Origin: Pantoea sp. A4
GTDB lineage: Bacteria; Pseudomonadota; Gammaproteobacteria; Enterobacterales; Enterobacteriaceae
Reading direction: 5' to 3'
Assembly (NCBI RefSeq): GCF_000295955.2
Contig: NZ_ALXE01000019.1
Coordinates: 62,001-126,000 of the forward strand
Length of the DNA stretch: 64,000 nt
The position numbers were made by a program, and so were the translations under genes. Positions within the stretch are counted from its first letter, which is position 1; every line of letters starts with the position of its first letter. The notes below the pieces were generated by a model, which saw only the letters and a program-made list of their open reading frames with translations, was not told the origin of the DNA and searched no databases. Positions 36,828 to 47,061 of the stretch are shown here, in pieces.

Positions 36828-38390
36828 ATGCCAAATGCGAAACCAACATTGAAGTTAATCACCAGCAGCGCACCGTATCGTGAAGATCCTGCTGCGGTGT
36901 TTCACCAGCTGTGTGGCGCTCGTCCAGCAACGCTGTTACTGGAATCCGCTGACATTGACAGCAAACGCAATCTAAAAAGCCTGCTGATTGTTGATAGCGC
37001 TCTGCGTATTACCGCGTTGCATAACCGCGTAAACATTCAGGCACTGTCTGAAAATGGCCGCGCACTGTTACCGCTGCTGGATGCGGCCTTGCCTGCTGAA
37101 GTGGAAATCAACGCACGCCCTGATGGCCGGGAACTGGTGTTTCATCCGGTACAACAGGCGCAGGATGAAGACTCGCGTTTACAGTCACTGTCGGTATTTG
37201 ACGCACTGCGCCTGATTCCAACACTGATTAACACCCCGGCAGATGAGCGGGATGCGATGTTGCTTGGCGGGTTATTCGCCTATGACCTGGTGGCAGGTTT
37301 TGAAGAACTCCCGACGCTCAGCAGTGAACAGCGTTGCCCGGATTACTGCTTCTATCTGGCAGAAACTTTGTTGGTATTAGATCACCAGCAGCAAAGTGCG
37401 CGTTTGCAGGCCAGCTTGTTCGCGCCTTCTACCAGCGAATTCCAGCGTCTGCAAAGCCGCCTGGAGCAGTTGCACGGACAAATGTTACAACCCGCGCTGC
37501 CATTGCCGGTTCAGCAAGTGCCAGAGATGACGCTGACCACCAGCCAGAGTGATGAAGACTACTGCAACGTGGTGCGTGAGATGCAGCAGGCAATCCGCGT
37601 GGGTGAGATTTTCCAGGTGGTGCCTTCACGCCGCTTCTCCCTGCCTTGCCCTTCTCCGCTGGCCGCCTATGACACGCTGAAGAACAGCAACCCTAGCCCC
37701 TATATGTTCTTTATGCAGGATCAGGATTTCAGCCTGTTTGGTGCCTCACCAGAGAGTTCGCTGAAATACGATGCGCCTTCTCGCCAAATTGAAATCTATC
37801 CGATTGCCGGTACGCGCCCACGTGGCCGCCATGCGGATGGTTCACTGGATCGCGATCTCGACAGCCGGATTGAGCTGGAGATGCGCACCGACCATAAAGA
37901 GCTGGCCGAACACCTGATGCTGGTGGATCTGGCTCGTAACGATTTAGCACGTATCTGCGTACCGGGCAGCCGCTATGTAGCGGACCTGACCAAAGTCGAC
38001 CGTTACTCCTTTGTGATGCACCTCGTTTCCCGCGTGGTGGGTAAACTGCGTGAAGACCTTGATGTCCTGCACGCCTACCGTGCCTGTATGAACATGGGCA
38101 CACTGAGCGGCGCGCCAAAAGTCCGTGCAATGCAGCTGATTGCCGCAGCTGAAGGAACACGTCGCGGCAGCTATGGCGGCGCCGTCGGTTACTTCACCGC
38201 CCATGGCGATCTCGACACCTGCATCGTCATTCGCTCGGCCTATGTGGAGGATGGTGTTGCGACCGTTCAAGCAGGTGCCGGTGTGGTACTCGACTCCAAC
38301 CCGCAGGCGGAAGCGGACGAAAGCCGTAACAAAGCGCGTGCGGTACTGCGCGCAATTGCCAGCGCCCATCACTGTAAGGAGATTTTCTGA
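36828..38390 (+). CDS. trpE: Anthranilate synthase component I
   Basis: TrpE makes anthranilate from chorismate, using ammonia from TrpG. The 520 residues equal E. coli TrpE in length. The tryptophan feedback site is in [11 protein letters not shown] (about residues 37-47). The catalytic domain has [49 protein letters not shown] and [15 protein letters not shown] 36828 is used rather than the TTG six bases earlier. Its TGA overlaps the trpG ATG (TGATG at 38388-38392). Confidence 0.97.
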   Translation: MPNAKPTLKLITSSAPYREDPAAVFHQLCGARPATLLLESADIDSKRNLKSLLIVDSALRITALHNRVNIQALSENGRALLPLLDAALPAEVEINARPDGRELVFHPVQQAQDEDSRLQSLSVFDALRLIPTLINTPADERDAMLLGGLFAYDLVAGFEELPTLSSEQRCPDYCFYLAETLLVLDHQQQSARLQASLFAPSTSEFQRLQSRLEQLHGQMLQPALPLPVQQVPEMTLTTSQSDEDYCNVVREMQQAIRVGEIFQVVPSRRFSLPCPSPLAAYDTLKNSNPSPYMFFMQDQDFSLFGASPESSLKYDAPSRQIEIYPIAGTRPRGRHADGSLDRDLDSRIELEMRTDHKELAEHLMLVDLARNDLARICVPGSRYVADLTKVDRYSFVMHLVSRVVGKLREDLDVLHAYRACMNMGTLSGAPKVRAMQLIAAAEGTRRGSYGGAVGYFTAHGDLDTCIVIRSAYVEDGVATVQAGAGVVLDSNPQAEADESRNKARAVLRAIASAHHCKEIF

Positions 38391-38971
38391 TGGCCGATAT
38401 CTTACTTCTCGACAACATCGACTCCTTTACCTACAACCTGGTGGATCAACTGCGCGCCTTTGGCCACAACGTGGTCATTTACCGTAACACCGTGCCAGCG
38501 GCGCTTTTAATCGAACGCCTGCAGCAGATGGAAAATCCTATTCTGATGCTGTCACCTGGCCCTGGCGCACCTAAAGATGCAGGCTGCATGCCTGAGCTGC
38601 TCCAGACCCTGCGTGGTCGGCTGCCGATTATCGGTATCTGCCTGGGCCACCAGGCGATTGTAGAAGCCTACGGCGGACATGTGGGTCAGGCGGGTGAGAT
38701 CCTGCACGGTAAAGCCTCAGCTATCAGCCACGATGAGAGCGAAATGTTCCGTGGATTGAGCAACCCGCTGCCCGTTGCCCGCTATCACTCACTGGTCGGC
38801 AGCAACACCCCGGCTGACCTGACCATTAACGCCAGCTACAACGGCATGGTGATGGCAGTGCGTCATGATGCCGACCGCGTGTGCGGTTTCCAGTTCCATC
38901 CCGAATCTATTCTCACCACTCAGGGTGCGCGTCTGCTGGAGCAGACGTTGGCCTGGGCGCTGGCGAAGTAA
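38390..38971 (+). CDS. trpG: Anthranilate synthase component II (glutamine amidotransferase)
   Basis: TrpG releases ammonia from glutamine for TrpE. A class I amidotransferase of 193 residues: oxyanion [11 protein letters not shown], nucleophile Cys in GICLGHQAI (about residue 84), and His/Glu in FQFHPESI. Unlike E. coli, where trpG is fused to trpD, the gene ends here with its own TAA, the Serratia/Erwinia-type arrangement. Translationally coupled to trpE. Confidence 0.96.
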   Translation: MADILLLDNIDSFTYNLVDQLRAFGHNVVIYRNTVPAALLIERLQQMENPILMLSPGPGAPKDAGCMPELLQTLRGRLPIIGICLGHQAIVEAYGGHVGQAGEILHGKASAISHDESEMFRGLSNPLPVARYHSLVGSNTPADLTINASYNGMVMAVRHDADRVCGFQFHPESILTTQGARLLEQTLAWALAK

Positions 38972-38984
38972 CAGGAAGATGACT

Positions 38985-39983
38985 ATGCAAGCAATTCTGG
39001 AGAAACTGTATCAGGCCGAGACGTTGAGCCAGGCGGAGAGCCATAGCCTGTTCAGCGCAATTATTACCGGACAACTGGAACCCACACAGCTGGCAGCGGC
39101 GCTTATCGCGATGAAAGTGCGCGGTGAAACTCCGGCGGAGATCGCCGGTGCAGCCACCGCACTGCTGGAAGACGCACGTCCCTTCCCGCGTCCGGATTAT
39201 GCCTTCGCGGATATCGTCGGAACAGGCGGTGACGGTAGCAACAGCATTAATATTTCCACCGCCAGCGCATTTGTTGCCGCAACGTGTGGTGTCAAAGTGG
39301 CTAAACACGGTAACCGCAGCGTATCGAGCAAATCTGGTTCGTCAGATCTGTTGGCCGCCTTTGGCATCAGCCTGGATATGCCAGCACCGCAGGCGCGTAA
39401 GGCCCTGGACGATCTCAACGTGTGCTTCCTGTTTGCGCCGCAGTATCACACCGGTTTCCGTCACGCGATGCCTGTGCGCCAACAGTTGAAAACCCGTACG
39501 CTGTTTAACGTACTGGGGCCGTTAATCAACCCCGCGCGCCCCCCTCTGGCAGTGATTGGCGTCTACAGCGCCGAGCTGGTTGGGCCGATTGCAGAAACCC
39601 TGAAAGCGTTGGGCTATCAGCGTGCCGCAGTGGTACACGGCGGTGGAATGGATGAAGTGGCCATCCACAGCGTGACCCATGTTGCTGAACTGCGTGATGG
39701 CGAAATTACCCGTTATCAGCTGACGCCAGAAGACTTTGGTTTTGGCTTCCGTCCGCAAGAATCTCTGGCAGGCGGAACCCCGGAAGAAAACCGTGACATT
39801 CTCACGCGATTACTCCAGGGTAAGGGCGAGCGAGCCCATGAAGAAGCGGTTGCGATGAATGTGGCCCTGCTGTTGAAAGTGTTTGGGAATGAAGATTTGC
39901 GTGACAATGCGCAGCGTGCGCTGACTGCGATCCACAGCGGTCAGGCCTATGAACGTGTTGTTGCTCTGGCAGCAAGAGGATAA
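38985..39983 (+). CDS. trpD: Anthranilate phosphoribosyltransferase
   Basis: TrpD joins anthranilate and PRPP. The 332-residue protein is a stand-alone enzyme (E. coli has it as the second half of a fused TrpGD). The PRPP-binding [14 protein letters not shown] (about 78-91) and [15 protein letters not shown] are intact, with HGGGMDE and [13 protein letters not shown]. Two ATGs lie close together; 38985 is preferred because AGGA at 38973-38976 is only two bases from the first ATG (38979) and eight bases from the second. Confidence 0.95.
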   Translation: MQAILEKLYQAETLSQAESHSLFSAIITGQLEPTQLAAALIAMKVRGETPAEIAGAATALLEDARPFPRPDYAFADIVGTGGDGSNSINISTASAFVAATCGVKVAKHGNRSVSSKSGSSDLLAAFGISLDMPAPQARKALDDLNVCFLFAPQYHTGFRHAMPVRQQLKTRTLFNVLGPLINPARPPLAVIGVYSAELVGPIAETLKALGYQRAAVVHGGGMDEVAIHSVTHVAELRDGEITRYQLTPEDFGFGFRPQESLAGGTPEENRDILTRLLQGKGERAHEEAVAMNVALLLKVFGNEDLRDNAQRALTAIHSGQAYERVVALAARG

Positions 39984-39985
39984 TC

Positions 39986-41347
39986 ATGCAAGGTACGATT
40001 TTAGCGAAAATTGTGGCAGACAAAGCCGAATGGGTAGCAGCACGTAAGCAGCAACAGCCTTTAGCCACCTTCCAGCATCTGGTAGAGCCGACAGCGCGTA
40101 GTTTCTACGATGCCCTGCACGGTAAGCACAGCGCGTTTATTCTCGAGTGCAAAAAGGCTTCTCCGTCTAAAGGACTGATTCGGGAAGATTTCGATCCCGC
40201 AACGATCGCCGCTATCTATCGCCCGTTCGCTGCTGCGGTTTCCGTCCTCACCGACGAAAAATATTTCCAGGGCAGCTTCGATTTTCTGCCCATCGTCAGT
40301 CAGGTTTTGACCCAGCCCGTGCTGTGTAAAGACTTCATGATTGATGAATATCAAATTTATCTGGCACGCCACTATCAGGCAGATGCCATTCTGCTGATGC
40401 TCTCAGTGCTCGACGACGAACAATACCGTCATCTGGCTGCCGTCGCCCATAGCCTGAAAATGGGCATTCTGACCGAAGTCAGTAATGAAGAAGAGCTGGA
40501 ACGAGCCATTGCGCTGGAAGCCAAAGTGGTGGGTATCAACAATCGCGATCTGCGTGATATGTCGATTGACCTGAACCGGACTCGCCAGTTAGCGCCGCGT
40601 CTGGGTGCCGGTGTCACCGTGATTAGCGAGTCAGGCATTCACAACTATCGCCAGATTCGTGAGCTGAGCCATTTTGCTAACGGCTTCCTGATTGGTTCTG
40701 CACTGATGGAAGAGCAGGATCTCCCTGCTGCGGTACGTCGGGTGATTCTGGGTGATAACAAAGTCTGTGGCCTGACGCGAGCTGAAGATGCGCGTGCTGC
40801 CTGTGACGCGGGCGCCCTCTACGGCGGTCTGATTTTTGCCCAGGGTTCGCCACGTCAGATTGATGCTGCACAGGCGGCATCAGTACAGTCAGGTGCCCCA
40901 CTGAGCTATGTTGGCGTGTTCCGTAATGCCCCGATCGACGAGGTACATGACCTCGCGACGAGCCTAAAGCTGAAAGCGGTTCAGCTGCATGGTGATGAAG
41001 ACCAGGCCTATGTAGCGACGCTGCGCCAGCAACTTCCGGCTGACATCCAGATTTGGAAAGCCTTGAAAGTTGACGCAGACCTTCCTGCGCGCGATTGGGC
41101 ACATATCGATCGCTACGTGTTGGATAACGGCAACGGTGGCACGGGCCAGCAATTCAACTGGCAGCTGCTACAGGGGCAAGATTTGAGCAACGTGCTGTTG
41201 GCTGGCGGACTGAATGCCGATAACTGCGTCGAAGCTGCGCAACTGGGCTGTGCCGGTCTGGATTTCAACTCCGGCGTTGAGCAGGCCCCCGGCATCAAAG
41301 ATGCCGCCAAAATCGCGGCTGTATTCCAGAAGCTGCGCGCGTACTGA
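39986..41347 (+). CDS. trpCF: Indole-3-glycerol-phosphate synthase / PRA isomerase fusion
   Basis: A bifunctional 453-residue protein, the same length as E. coli TrpC. The N-terminal half (about 1-255) is indole-3-glycerol-phosphate synthase (FILECKKASPSKG, CKDFMIDEYQIYLA, INNRDLRDMSIDLNRT, SESGI). The C-terminal half (about 256-453) is phosphoribosylanthranilate isomerase (VCGLTRAEDARAA, YVGVFRN, VQLHGDEDQ, LLAGGLNADN, FNSGVE). It starts two bases after the trpD stop. Confidence 0.97.
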   Translation: MQGTILAKIVADKAEWVAARKQQQPLATFQHLVEPTARSFYDALHGKHSAFILECKKASPSKGLIREDFDPATIAAIYRPFAAAVSVLTDEKYFQGSFDFLPIVSQVLTQPVLCKDFMIDEYQIYLARHYQADAILLMLSVLDDEQYRHLAAVAHSLKMGILTEVSNEEELERAIALEAKVVGINNRDLRDMSIDLNRTRQLAPRLGAGVTVISESGIHNYRQIRELSHFANGFLIGSALMEEQDLPAAVRRVILGDNKVCGLTRAEDARAACDAGALYGGLIFAQGSPRQIDAAQAASVQSGAPLSYVGVFRNAPIDEVHDLATSLKLKAVQLHGDEDQAYVATLRQQLPADIQIWKALKVDADLPARDWAHIDRYVLDNGNGGTGQQFNWQLLQGQDLSNVLLAGGLNADNCVEAAQLGCAGLDFNSGVEQAPGIKDAAKIAAVFQKLRAY

Positions 41348-41393
41348 ATTTACCAGGCCTGCATAATGCAGGCTGGAGAAAAGGAAAAACAAG

Positions 41394-42584
41394 ATGACGT
41401 TACTGAACCCCTATTTTGGTGAATTTGGCGGTATGTACGTACCCCAGTTGCTGATGCCGGCGTTAGAACAGCTTGAAGCGGCTTTCGTTGAGGCGCAAAA
41501 AGATCCCGAATTTCAGGCAGAGTTTACTGACCTGCTGAAAAATTATGCGGGCCGTCCTACCGCGCTGACACTGTGTAGCAATCTGACCAAAGGCACCAAA
41601 ACTCGCCTGTATCTGAAGCGCGAAGATCTGCTGCACGGCGGCGCGCACAAGACTAACCAGGTGCTGGGTCAGGCACTGCTGGCTAAGCGTATGGGTAAGA
41701 AAGAGATCATCGCTGAGACGGGTGCGGGGCAGCACGGTGTTGCATCGGCGCTGGCCTGTGCTCTGCTGGGTATGAAATGCCGTATCTACATGGGCGCGAA
41801 AGACGTTGAGCGTCAGTCACCTAACGTGTTCAGAATGCGTCTGATGGGCGCAGAAGTGATCCCGGTACACAGCGGCTCAGCCACCCTCAAAGATGCCTGT
41901 AACGAAGCGCTGCGTGACTGGTCTGGCAGCTATGAAACGTCACACTACATGCTGGGTACTGCGGCTGGCCCGCACCCCTTCCCGACCATTGTGCGTGAAT
42001 TCCAGCGCATGATTGGCGAAGAGACCAAAGCACAAATCCTCGAAAAAGAGGGGCGTCTGCCGGATGCCGTGGTGGCCTGCGTGGGCGGTGGCTCGAATGC
42101 AATTGGTATGTTCGCCGATTTCATTGAAGAGAGCAGCGTGAAGCTGATTGGCGTGGAGCCTGCGGGCCACGGTATCGAAACGGGAGAACATGGCGCGCCG
42201 CTCAAGCACGGTCGTCTGGGTATCTATTTCGGCATGAAAGCGCCAATGATGCAGACGGCAGAGGGGCAGATCGAAGAGTCTTACTCTATCTCCGCGGGTC
42301 TGGATTTCCCTTCAGTAGGGCCACAGCACGCGCACCTGAACAGCATTGGTCGCGCTGACTATGTTTCCATCACCGATGATGAAGCTCTGGACGCATTCAA
42401 GGCGCTCTCACGCGGCGAAGGGATCATTCCAGCGCTGGAATCTTCCCATGCGCTGGCACATGCCCTGAAGATGATCCGCGAGAACCCAGAAAAAGAGCAA
42501 CTGTTAGTGGTGAACCTGTCAGGCCGCGGTGATAAAGACATCTTTACCGTACACGATATCCTGAAAGCGAAGGGAGAAATTTAA
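41394..42584 (+). CDS. trpB: Tryptophan synthase beta chain
   Basis: TrpB condenses indole with serine using pyridoxal phosphate. The 396 residues show the PLP lysine in [15 protein letters not shown] (about residue 86), [13 protein letters not shown], the phosphate loop GGGSNAIG and the indole-tunnel [12 protein letters not shown] short hairpin (CCTGCATAATGCAGG, 41356-41370) lies in the 46-base gap after trpCF. The stop overlaps the trpA start (TAATG). Confidence 0.97.
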   Translation: MTLLNPYFGEFGGMYVPQLLMPALEQLEAAFVEAQKDPEFQAEFTDLLKNYAGRPTALTLCSNLTKGTKTRLYLKREDLLHGGAHKTNQVLGQALLAKRMGKKEIIAETGAGQHGVASALACALLGMKCRIYMGAKDVERQSPNVFRMRLMGAEVIPVHSGSATLKDACNEALRDWSGSYETSHYMLGTAAGPHPFPTIVREFQRMIGEETKAQILEKEGRLPDAVVACVGGGSNAIGMFADFIEESSVKLIGVEPAGHGIETGEHGAPLKHGRLGIYFGMKAPMMQTAEGQIEESYSISAGLDFPSVGPQHAHLNSIGRADYVSITDDEALDAFKALSRGEGIIPALESSHALAHALKMIRENPEKEQLLVVNLSGRGDKDIFTVHDILKAKGEI

Positions 42585-43387
42585 TGGAACGTTATGACCA
42601 GTTATTTAAGCGTCTTAAAGCCAACAACGAGGGCGCTTTCGTTCCATTTGTGACGCTGGGCGACCCTTCCCCGGCCCTGTCGCTGCGCATCATTGATGCG
42701 CTGGTCGAAGGCGGTGCCGATGCGCTGGAGTTAGGCATTCCCTTTTCCGATCCACTGGCAGATGGTCCGACTATCCAGAACGCAACCCTGCGCGCTTTTG
42801 CCGCCGGAACCACAGTCGCCCAGTGTTTTGACCTGCTTACCCAGGTGCGCCAGAAGTACCCGGAATTACCCATTGGCCTGCTGATGTATGCCAACCTGGT
42901 GTTCAGCAACGGTATCGATAATTTTTATGCCCGTTGTGCTGAAGCTGGCGTAGATTCTGTGCTGGTTGCCGATGTGCCGGTGGAAGAGTCCGCGCCTTTC
43001 CGCCAGGCGGCGTTGCGCTACAACATCGCCCCGATCTTTATCTGCCCACCCAACGCCAGTGACGATCTGCTGCGTCAGATTGCCTCACACGGTCGCGGGT
43101 ATACCTACCTGCTGTCACGCGCGGGTGTAACGGGTGCAGAGAACCGCGCCAGCACGCCGCTGACGCATCTGGTCAACAAACTCCGTGAGTATAACGCGGC
43201 GCCGCCTATTCAGGGCTTTGGTATTTCTGAGCCAGGACAGGTTAAGGAAGCCATTGCCGCAGGGGCAGCCGGGGCCATTTCAGGATCGGCGGTGGTGAAG
43301 ATCATTGAACGTCATCACAATGAGCCAGAAGTGATGCTGGAAGCGCTGAAAACTTTCGTCACCAATCTGAAAGCAGCCAGCCGCTAA
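42584..43387 (+). CDS. trpA: Tryptophan synthase alpha chain
   Basis: TrpA splits indole-3-glycerol phosphate and channels indole to TrpB. The 267 residues carry [10 protein letters not shown], the catalytic Glu ([16 protein letters not shown], about residue 49) and Asp60, then [12 protein letters not shown] and [10 protein letters not shown]. It ends the trp operon and starts within the trpB stop. Confidence 0.97.
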   Translation: MERYDQLFKRLKANNEGAFVPFVTLGDPSPALSLRIIDALVEGGADALELGIPFSDPLADGPTIQNATLRAFAAGTTVAQCFDLLTQVRQKYPELPIGLLMYANLVFSNGIDNFYARCAEAGVDSVLVADVPVEESAPFRQAALRYNIAPIFICPPNASDDLLRQIASHGRGYTYLLSRAGVTGAENRASTPLTHLVNKLREYNAAPPIQGFGISEPGQVKEAIAAGAAGAISGSAVVKIIERHHNEPEVMLEALKTFVTNLKAASR

Positions 43388-43407
43388 CGCTTTGCCGCAG
43401 AAACAAC

Positions 43408-43442
43408 AATGCCAGCCGGGAGAAACCGGCTGGCATTTTTTT
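43408..43442 (+). terminator. Terminator of the trp operon
   Basis: A 12-bp perfect stem AATGCCAGCCGG / CCGGCTGGCATT around GAGAAA is followed by a T-run. It starts 20 bases after the trpA stop. Confidence 0.95.
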
Positions 43443-43459
43443 ACAGGATGCTCAGCGTA

Positions 43460-44041
43460 TCAGTGCAGTTCAGCCCAGGACTCTTTTCCTGCCCCCATGT
43501 CGAACTGCTGCAAACGAATTTGCTGGTAACGCCCCGTACACACGCCAGGCACAATCAGATGGCTGGCAAACTTCTCCAGCTCTTTCATCAGACTGTTAAA
43601 TATCGGCTGTCCACTGTTATCGGCAGTGAACTGCGGGTCCATGATAATGCCTTCAAAACAGCGCTCACTCATCGCCCGGTTACCGGTTTGCGAAGCAGAA
43701 CCCAGGTTGCCCAACCATACCCGATTATAACGGCAGAGTTGATCGAGAACCTGATTATCACGTCCGTTAATAATGTGCGGGAAATCCTCGTCAATCACCA
43801 GACGTAAAAACGGTAACGCTTTTATCTGCTGACTGAGCCGCGTGATCTGATTAATACGACAGGCGATGCCAAAGCTAATACGTACGGCTAACAAACGCTT
43901 ATAACGACTAAAGTACCAGGCTTTATTTTCAATTTTGCGTAAAAATTCGCTGAATTTTACTGCGCAGGTAAACTGATCCGGATAGTAAATCCCTGTGATC
44001 CTTCCATCTTCACAATGAAGAACTGTACAAAGTTTATCCAT
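43460..44041 (-). CDS. Degenerate EAL-domain protein, YdiV/RflP-like
   Basis: The 193-residue protein resembles E. coli YdiV (RflP): FLRLVIDEDFPHI-x-x-GRDNQVL, then WLGNLGSASQTG, IIMDPQF and HLIVPGVCTG in the same order and spacing. These correspond to EAL-domain motifs, but the EAL triad, the DDFGTG aspartates and the EGVET glutamate are replaced. It should not hydrolyse c-di-GMP. YdiV is an anti-FlhDC factor that represses flagella; this may be a relative with a similar protein-binding role. ATG 44041 is chosen for AAGAGAG seven bases upstream; a further open frame to 44206 has no such signal. E. coli has yciE-F-G in this place. Confidence 0.78.
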   Translation of the reverse strand: MDKLCTVLHCEDGRITGIYYPDQFTCAVKFSEFLRKIENKAWYFSRYKRLLAVRISFGIACRINQITRLSQQIKALPFLRLVIDEDFPHIINGRDNQVLDQLCRYNRVWLGNLGSASQTGNRAMSERCFEGIIMDPQFTADNSGQPIFNSLMKELEKFASHLIVPGVCTGRYQQIRLQQFDMGAGKESWAELH

Positions 44042-44320
44042 TATTGACTCTCTTACATGGATAGCGTGGCGACCGGTTGATTCTACACTTCTTACCTGGT
44101 GCTGGCAGCATCTGTTCGATATATAAGCGCCTGATAAGTAGCTATTTTTTAATTTTAGGATTAAATACCCTTTCACATTCCAGAGTATCGGCAGCCGAAA
44201 ACACAAACTTTAGCAGAATTTTACCCGCGACACTGCGGGTTTAATATCAATTATGCAAAAGCCGACTGGAATACATCATTAGCGCTCACGCATATTAACA
44301 ATGCGTTATAGCCGGAGTAT

Positions 44321-44638
44321 TTACCGTATAACTTTCAAACCATTTACTGTCATTTGCAGTTCACGACTGCCCACGTCAAAGGAGACGTCATTGCGATCGC
44401 CCACCGCATACCGCGATTTGAGCACCGCATCGAACTGGGTTTTAAACGCCATCAATGCTTGCGCCAGCGTATCAACAATCTCCTGCGGCTGGTCGCTCTG
44501 GGTATCCACATAGTGCTTCTCAATACCCCGCGCGTAAAACCACTCTTCTAGCAAAAACAGCTGCTCCTGCTCATTCTGATGCGGGATATAATACGCCGCT
44601 TTGAACAGCGCCAGCATGTCAGCCAGAGTGAATACCAT
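44321..44638 (-). CDS. Unrecognised 105-residue protein
   Basis: I do not recognise it. It is helical and soluble (MVFTLADMLALFKAAYYIPH, then EIVDTLAQALMAFKTQFDAVLKSRYAVGDRNDVSFDVGS), with an acidic middle. ATG 44638 is preceded by GGAGCAGGG; a second ATG at 44659 directly abuts AGG and is less likely. Codon use agrees with the host. It is on its own in the variable region after the trp operon. Confidence 0.65.
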   Translation of the reverse strand: MVFTLADMLALFKAAYYIPHQNEQEQLFLLEEWFYARGIEKHYVDTQSDQPQEIVDTLAQALMAFKTQFDAVLKSRYAVGDRNDVSFDVGSRELQMTVNGLKVIR

Positions 44639-44659
44639 TGCCCTGCTCCGTTGCTTCAT

Positions 44660-45156
44660 CCTGTCACTCAGTATAGACCGCTGTCAGGAAATAAGAATCA
44701 ATGCTAATGGGACGGCGGTTTACACGGTGTAAAGTAATGGTGACTTTTTTGATGCGACCGCATCACGCAATAGCATGATGGGGATGTTATCACCCGCTCT
44801 GGCACTACAACGGAACGAACAGAACCCACTCCAGGCCGTTTTTCGCACGATTGCGCGATTAGCCGTTGGCAGAAATCAGGAGGCAGGGGGTTAATTTTAT
44901 TGTCAGAATCAACGCCAAAACGGTGCGCCCCTAATTATCTCACTGCCACGATGAACGCTTTCCTTTAATCCATATATATATGAAATATTCGTTCTGCCAA
45001 AATCTATTAATGTCATAGTAAATAATTAGTCTGCTTAATATTTTGTGATCGCCATATGCAGGATAACGTAATTGCCCGCGCTGAACTCACCTTTACCCCT
45101 GAGGTTTCTCCCGGCATAATTCTGCATGAAAATTCATCATCAGCCAGGGATTCACA
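44660..45156. other. Intergenic, 497 bases
   Basis: No convincing gene is visible. A plus-strand frame of 39 codons at 44775-44894 has no ribosome site. The stretch probably contains the promoters of both flanking genes. GGGATTCA before 45157 is a weak ribosome site. Confidence 0.4.
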
Positions 45157-45579
45157 ATGAAAAAAGGACTGTTACTCGTGTGCAGTATATGGGGCGCTTT
45201 GATGGTGCCGAATGCGCAGGCGCAACCGCCGGGCCGAAATATTGATCAACAGCTGCTCAGCTGTAAGAACAAGGCCGTCAGTACGCTGGATTCACAGGAT
45301 TGCTACAGCATGGCCGCCACGGCCTGGGATCACGAGCTGAATGCCCAGTATCAGGCGCTGATGCAGGGTCAAAGCGATGCGTTTAAAACCCAGCTACGCA
45401 CCTCACAGCGTGCCTGGATCAAATATAAAGACAGCTATTACGAAGCCATGAACGCGTTTTACCAGCAGCAACAGGGGACAATCTGGACGCTGGTGGCAGC
45501 GGAGCAAAAGTTAAATGTGATCAGAGATAAAGCGCTGGACCTGTGGCGTTTGCGCCAAAGCACCGATTTAGCAGGTTAA
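45157..45579 (+). CDS. LprI-like (DUF1311) exported protein
   Basis: The 140-residue protein has a Sec signal peptide (MKKGLLLVCSIWGALMV, likely cut after AQA at about 22). The mature part shows the LprI N-terminal domain pattern: CKN...DSQDCYSMAATAWDHELNAQYQAL, then LRTSQRAWIKYKDSYYEA. Two cysteines (about 36 and 49) fit the family disulphide. The mycobacterial relative LprI inhibits lysozyme; most enterobacterial members are uncharacterised. There is no lipobox. Convergent with ompW. Confidence 0.85.
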   Translation: MKKGLLLVCSIWGALMVPNAQAQPPGRNIDQQLLSCKNKAVSTLDSQDCYSMAATAWDHELNAQYQALMQGQSDAFKTQLRTSQRAWIKYKDSYYEAMNAFYQQQQGTIWTLVAAEQKLNVIRDKALDLWRLRQSTDLAG

Positions 45580-45616
45580 CGCGTAATGGCCCTGCTGGCA
45601 GGGCCACCGCGTGAAA

Positions 45617-46249
45617 TCAGAAACGATAGCCGACGCCGAAGAAGAATACCCATGGATCAATGCGGGTATTAATGCTTTGCCGTTCTCCGGCCGCTTTAAA
45701 GCGCACTTTGGTGTCAATATCCATGTACCAGAGCGATGCATTTAACATCCAGTGGTCGTTCAATTGATAATCCAGCCCCACCTGCCCCGCAGCACCCCAT
45801 GAATTTTTAACGCTGAGATCGCTCAGGCCTGCGTCCTGTCCGGTTTGATTAAAATGCGCATCAAAGAAATTGGTGTAGTTAATCCCTGCGCCAATATAAG
45901 GCTGGAACGGGTTTTTCGGGTCGAGGAAATAGTATTGTGCCATCAGCGTCGGCGGTAATTGTCGCACAGTAGCTAGCGTGCCCGTAGCGTGTAAGCCCAC
46001 TTTGTGACGAAACGGCGTTGCGGCCAGCAGTTCAACACCAATATGATCGGTCGCCATATAGGTAAATGTCAGGCCAAGCTGGGTATTGTTATCGACTTTA
46101 AAGCCCCCCATGCCCAGTACATTATCCGAACCTTCATTAGGACGTACCGTGGCACTTCCCGCTCTGATAAAGAAATCTCCAGCCTGATGAGCCAGTGCAA
46201 CTTGGGGTAACAGAGCGGCTAATAGCCATGCGCATTTTGTCAGTTTCAT
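45617..46249 (-). CDS. ompW: Outer membrane protein W
   Basis: OmpW forms an eight-stranded outer-membrane barrel with a hydrophobic channel. The 210-residue precursor has a signal peptide cut after LALA (AHQAGDFFIRAG...), then RAGSATVRPNEG, NTQLGLTFTYMATDHIGVELLAATPFRHK, PTLMAQYYF and the terminal aromatic GVGYRF. ATG 46249 is preferred over GTG 46255 because AAGGAG lies five bases before it. An FNR-type site lies upstream. Confidence 0.95.
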   Translation of the reverse strand: MKLTKCAWLLAALLPQVALAHQAGDFFIRAGSATVRPNEGSDNVLGMGGFKVDNNTQLGLTFTYMATDHIGVELLAATPFRHKVGLHATGTLATVRQLPPTLMAQYYFLDPKNPFQPYIGAGINYTNFFDAHFNQTGQDAGLSDLSVKNSWGAAGQVGLDYQLNDHWMLNASLWYMDIDTKVRFKAAGERQSINTRIDPWVFFFGVGYRF

Positions 46250-46557
46250 CGACACTCCTTGCTAAATGAAATAAGCAGAAAAAATTCAGCCCCGTTTCTA
46301 GACCTTTTAGGCACAAATTGCACCCTCTACCTTTATTCATCATCCGGTATAAAGCATTAGATTGATCTCGATCAATTAAGCCTAATGTTTTAACCCGCAG
46401 AGAGACATTTCAGAAAAATTGCAACGCCGACAAACTCATGCACCACAAGACCGCGGGCTTCACCTCTTAACAAAAGCCATCACAGAACTTAATCAACTCA
46501 CTGAAAACTCATTAGCCAGCATCATCAATATGATCGTTTTCCGCTGGAGAAGAGGCT
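46250..46557. other. Divergent promoter region of ompW, 308 bases
   Basis: It contains the FNR box described separately, and A+T-rich stretches on both sides that should hold the ompW promoter (leftward) and that of the 112-residue gene (rightward). No other structure is evident. Confidence 0.5.
46362..46375. promoter_or_regulatory. FNR binding site upstream of ompW
   Basis: TTGATCTCGATCAA fits the FNR consensus TTGAT-N4-ATCAA perfectly. It lies about 113 bases before the ompW start. E. coli ompW is known to be FNR-dependent, so anaerobic control is likely here; the site could also serve the divergent 112-residue gene. Confidence 0.8.
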
Positions 46558-46896
46558 ATGCATTATCAGTCGCTGCTAAATGTCATTCGAGCATCACTCT
46601 ATAAACCGGAGGAGTTTAAGTTCGTTACTGGAAATCACAGCGACATTAGCGTTTTCATTAAAAATGGCCATATTATGGGTTTTACCCGCATCCTGGAAAA
46701 TAGCGATAATGCCTGCCTGACTTTTTATCGCTACGGGCTTTACGATTATGACCAGCACTTACTGTATCGCTGCGAATGTCTGTTTTCGGCCAGAAAAGAG
46801 TACTCGTTTGCTGACTGGATGCTGATGTGCCCGGTCAATCGTTTTTCACTTTGCGATGCGACACTGGAGCAATTTCTCAGCCCGCCGCAGCCATAA
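46558..46896 (+). CDS. Unrecognised 112-residue protein
   Basis: I do not recognise it. MHYQSLLNVIRASLY is followed by EEFKFVTGNHSDISVFIKNG and a Tyr/Cys-rich C-terminal half (FYRYGLYDYDQHLLYRCECL; five cysteines in all). No signal peptide or membrane helix. GGAGAAGAGG before the ATG is a good ribosome site. It is divergent from ompW across a region with an FNR site. Confidence 0.6.
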   Translation: MHYQSLLNVIRASLYKPEEFKFVTGNHSDISVFIKNGHIMGFTRILENSDNACLTFYRYGLYDYDQHLLYRCECLFSARKEYSFADWMLMCPVNRFSLCDATLEQFLSPPQP

Positions 46897-47061
46897 AACA
46901 GACGCACTGCGCACTATTTACCCATCTCCCCCGGCGTGAAGGTATTTTTTCACGCATCTTTACCTGTTATGACATAAAGTTATGCCATTGCCGCTGCCAG
47001 CTACGCGTCATACCATGTACAATCCTCCGGTTAACTAAACCGGTTTGTCCAAGGAGTGTGC

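Noticed and set aside
38865..38984. Extended start of trpD inside trpG
   Set aside because: Arg/Trp-rich out-of-frame reading of trpG; the stand-alone TrpD family starts at 38985.
44775..44894. 39-codon plus-strand frame
   Set aside because: No ribosome site and no recognisable features.
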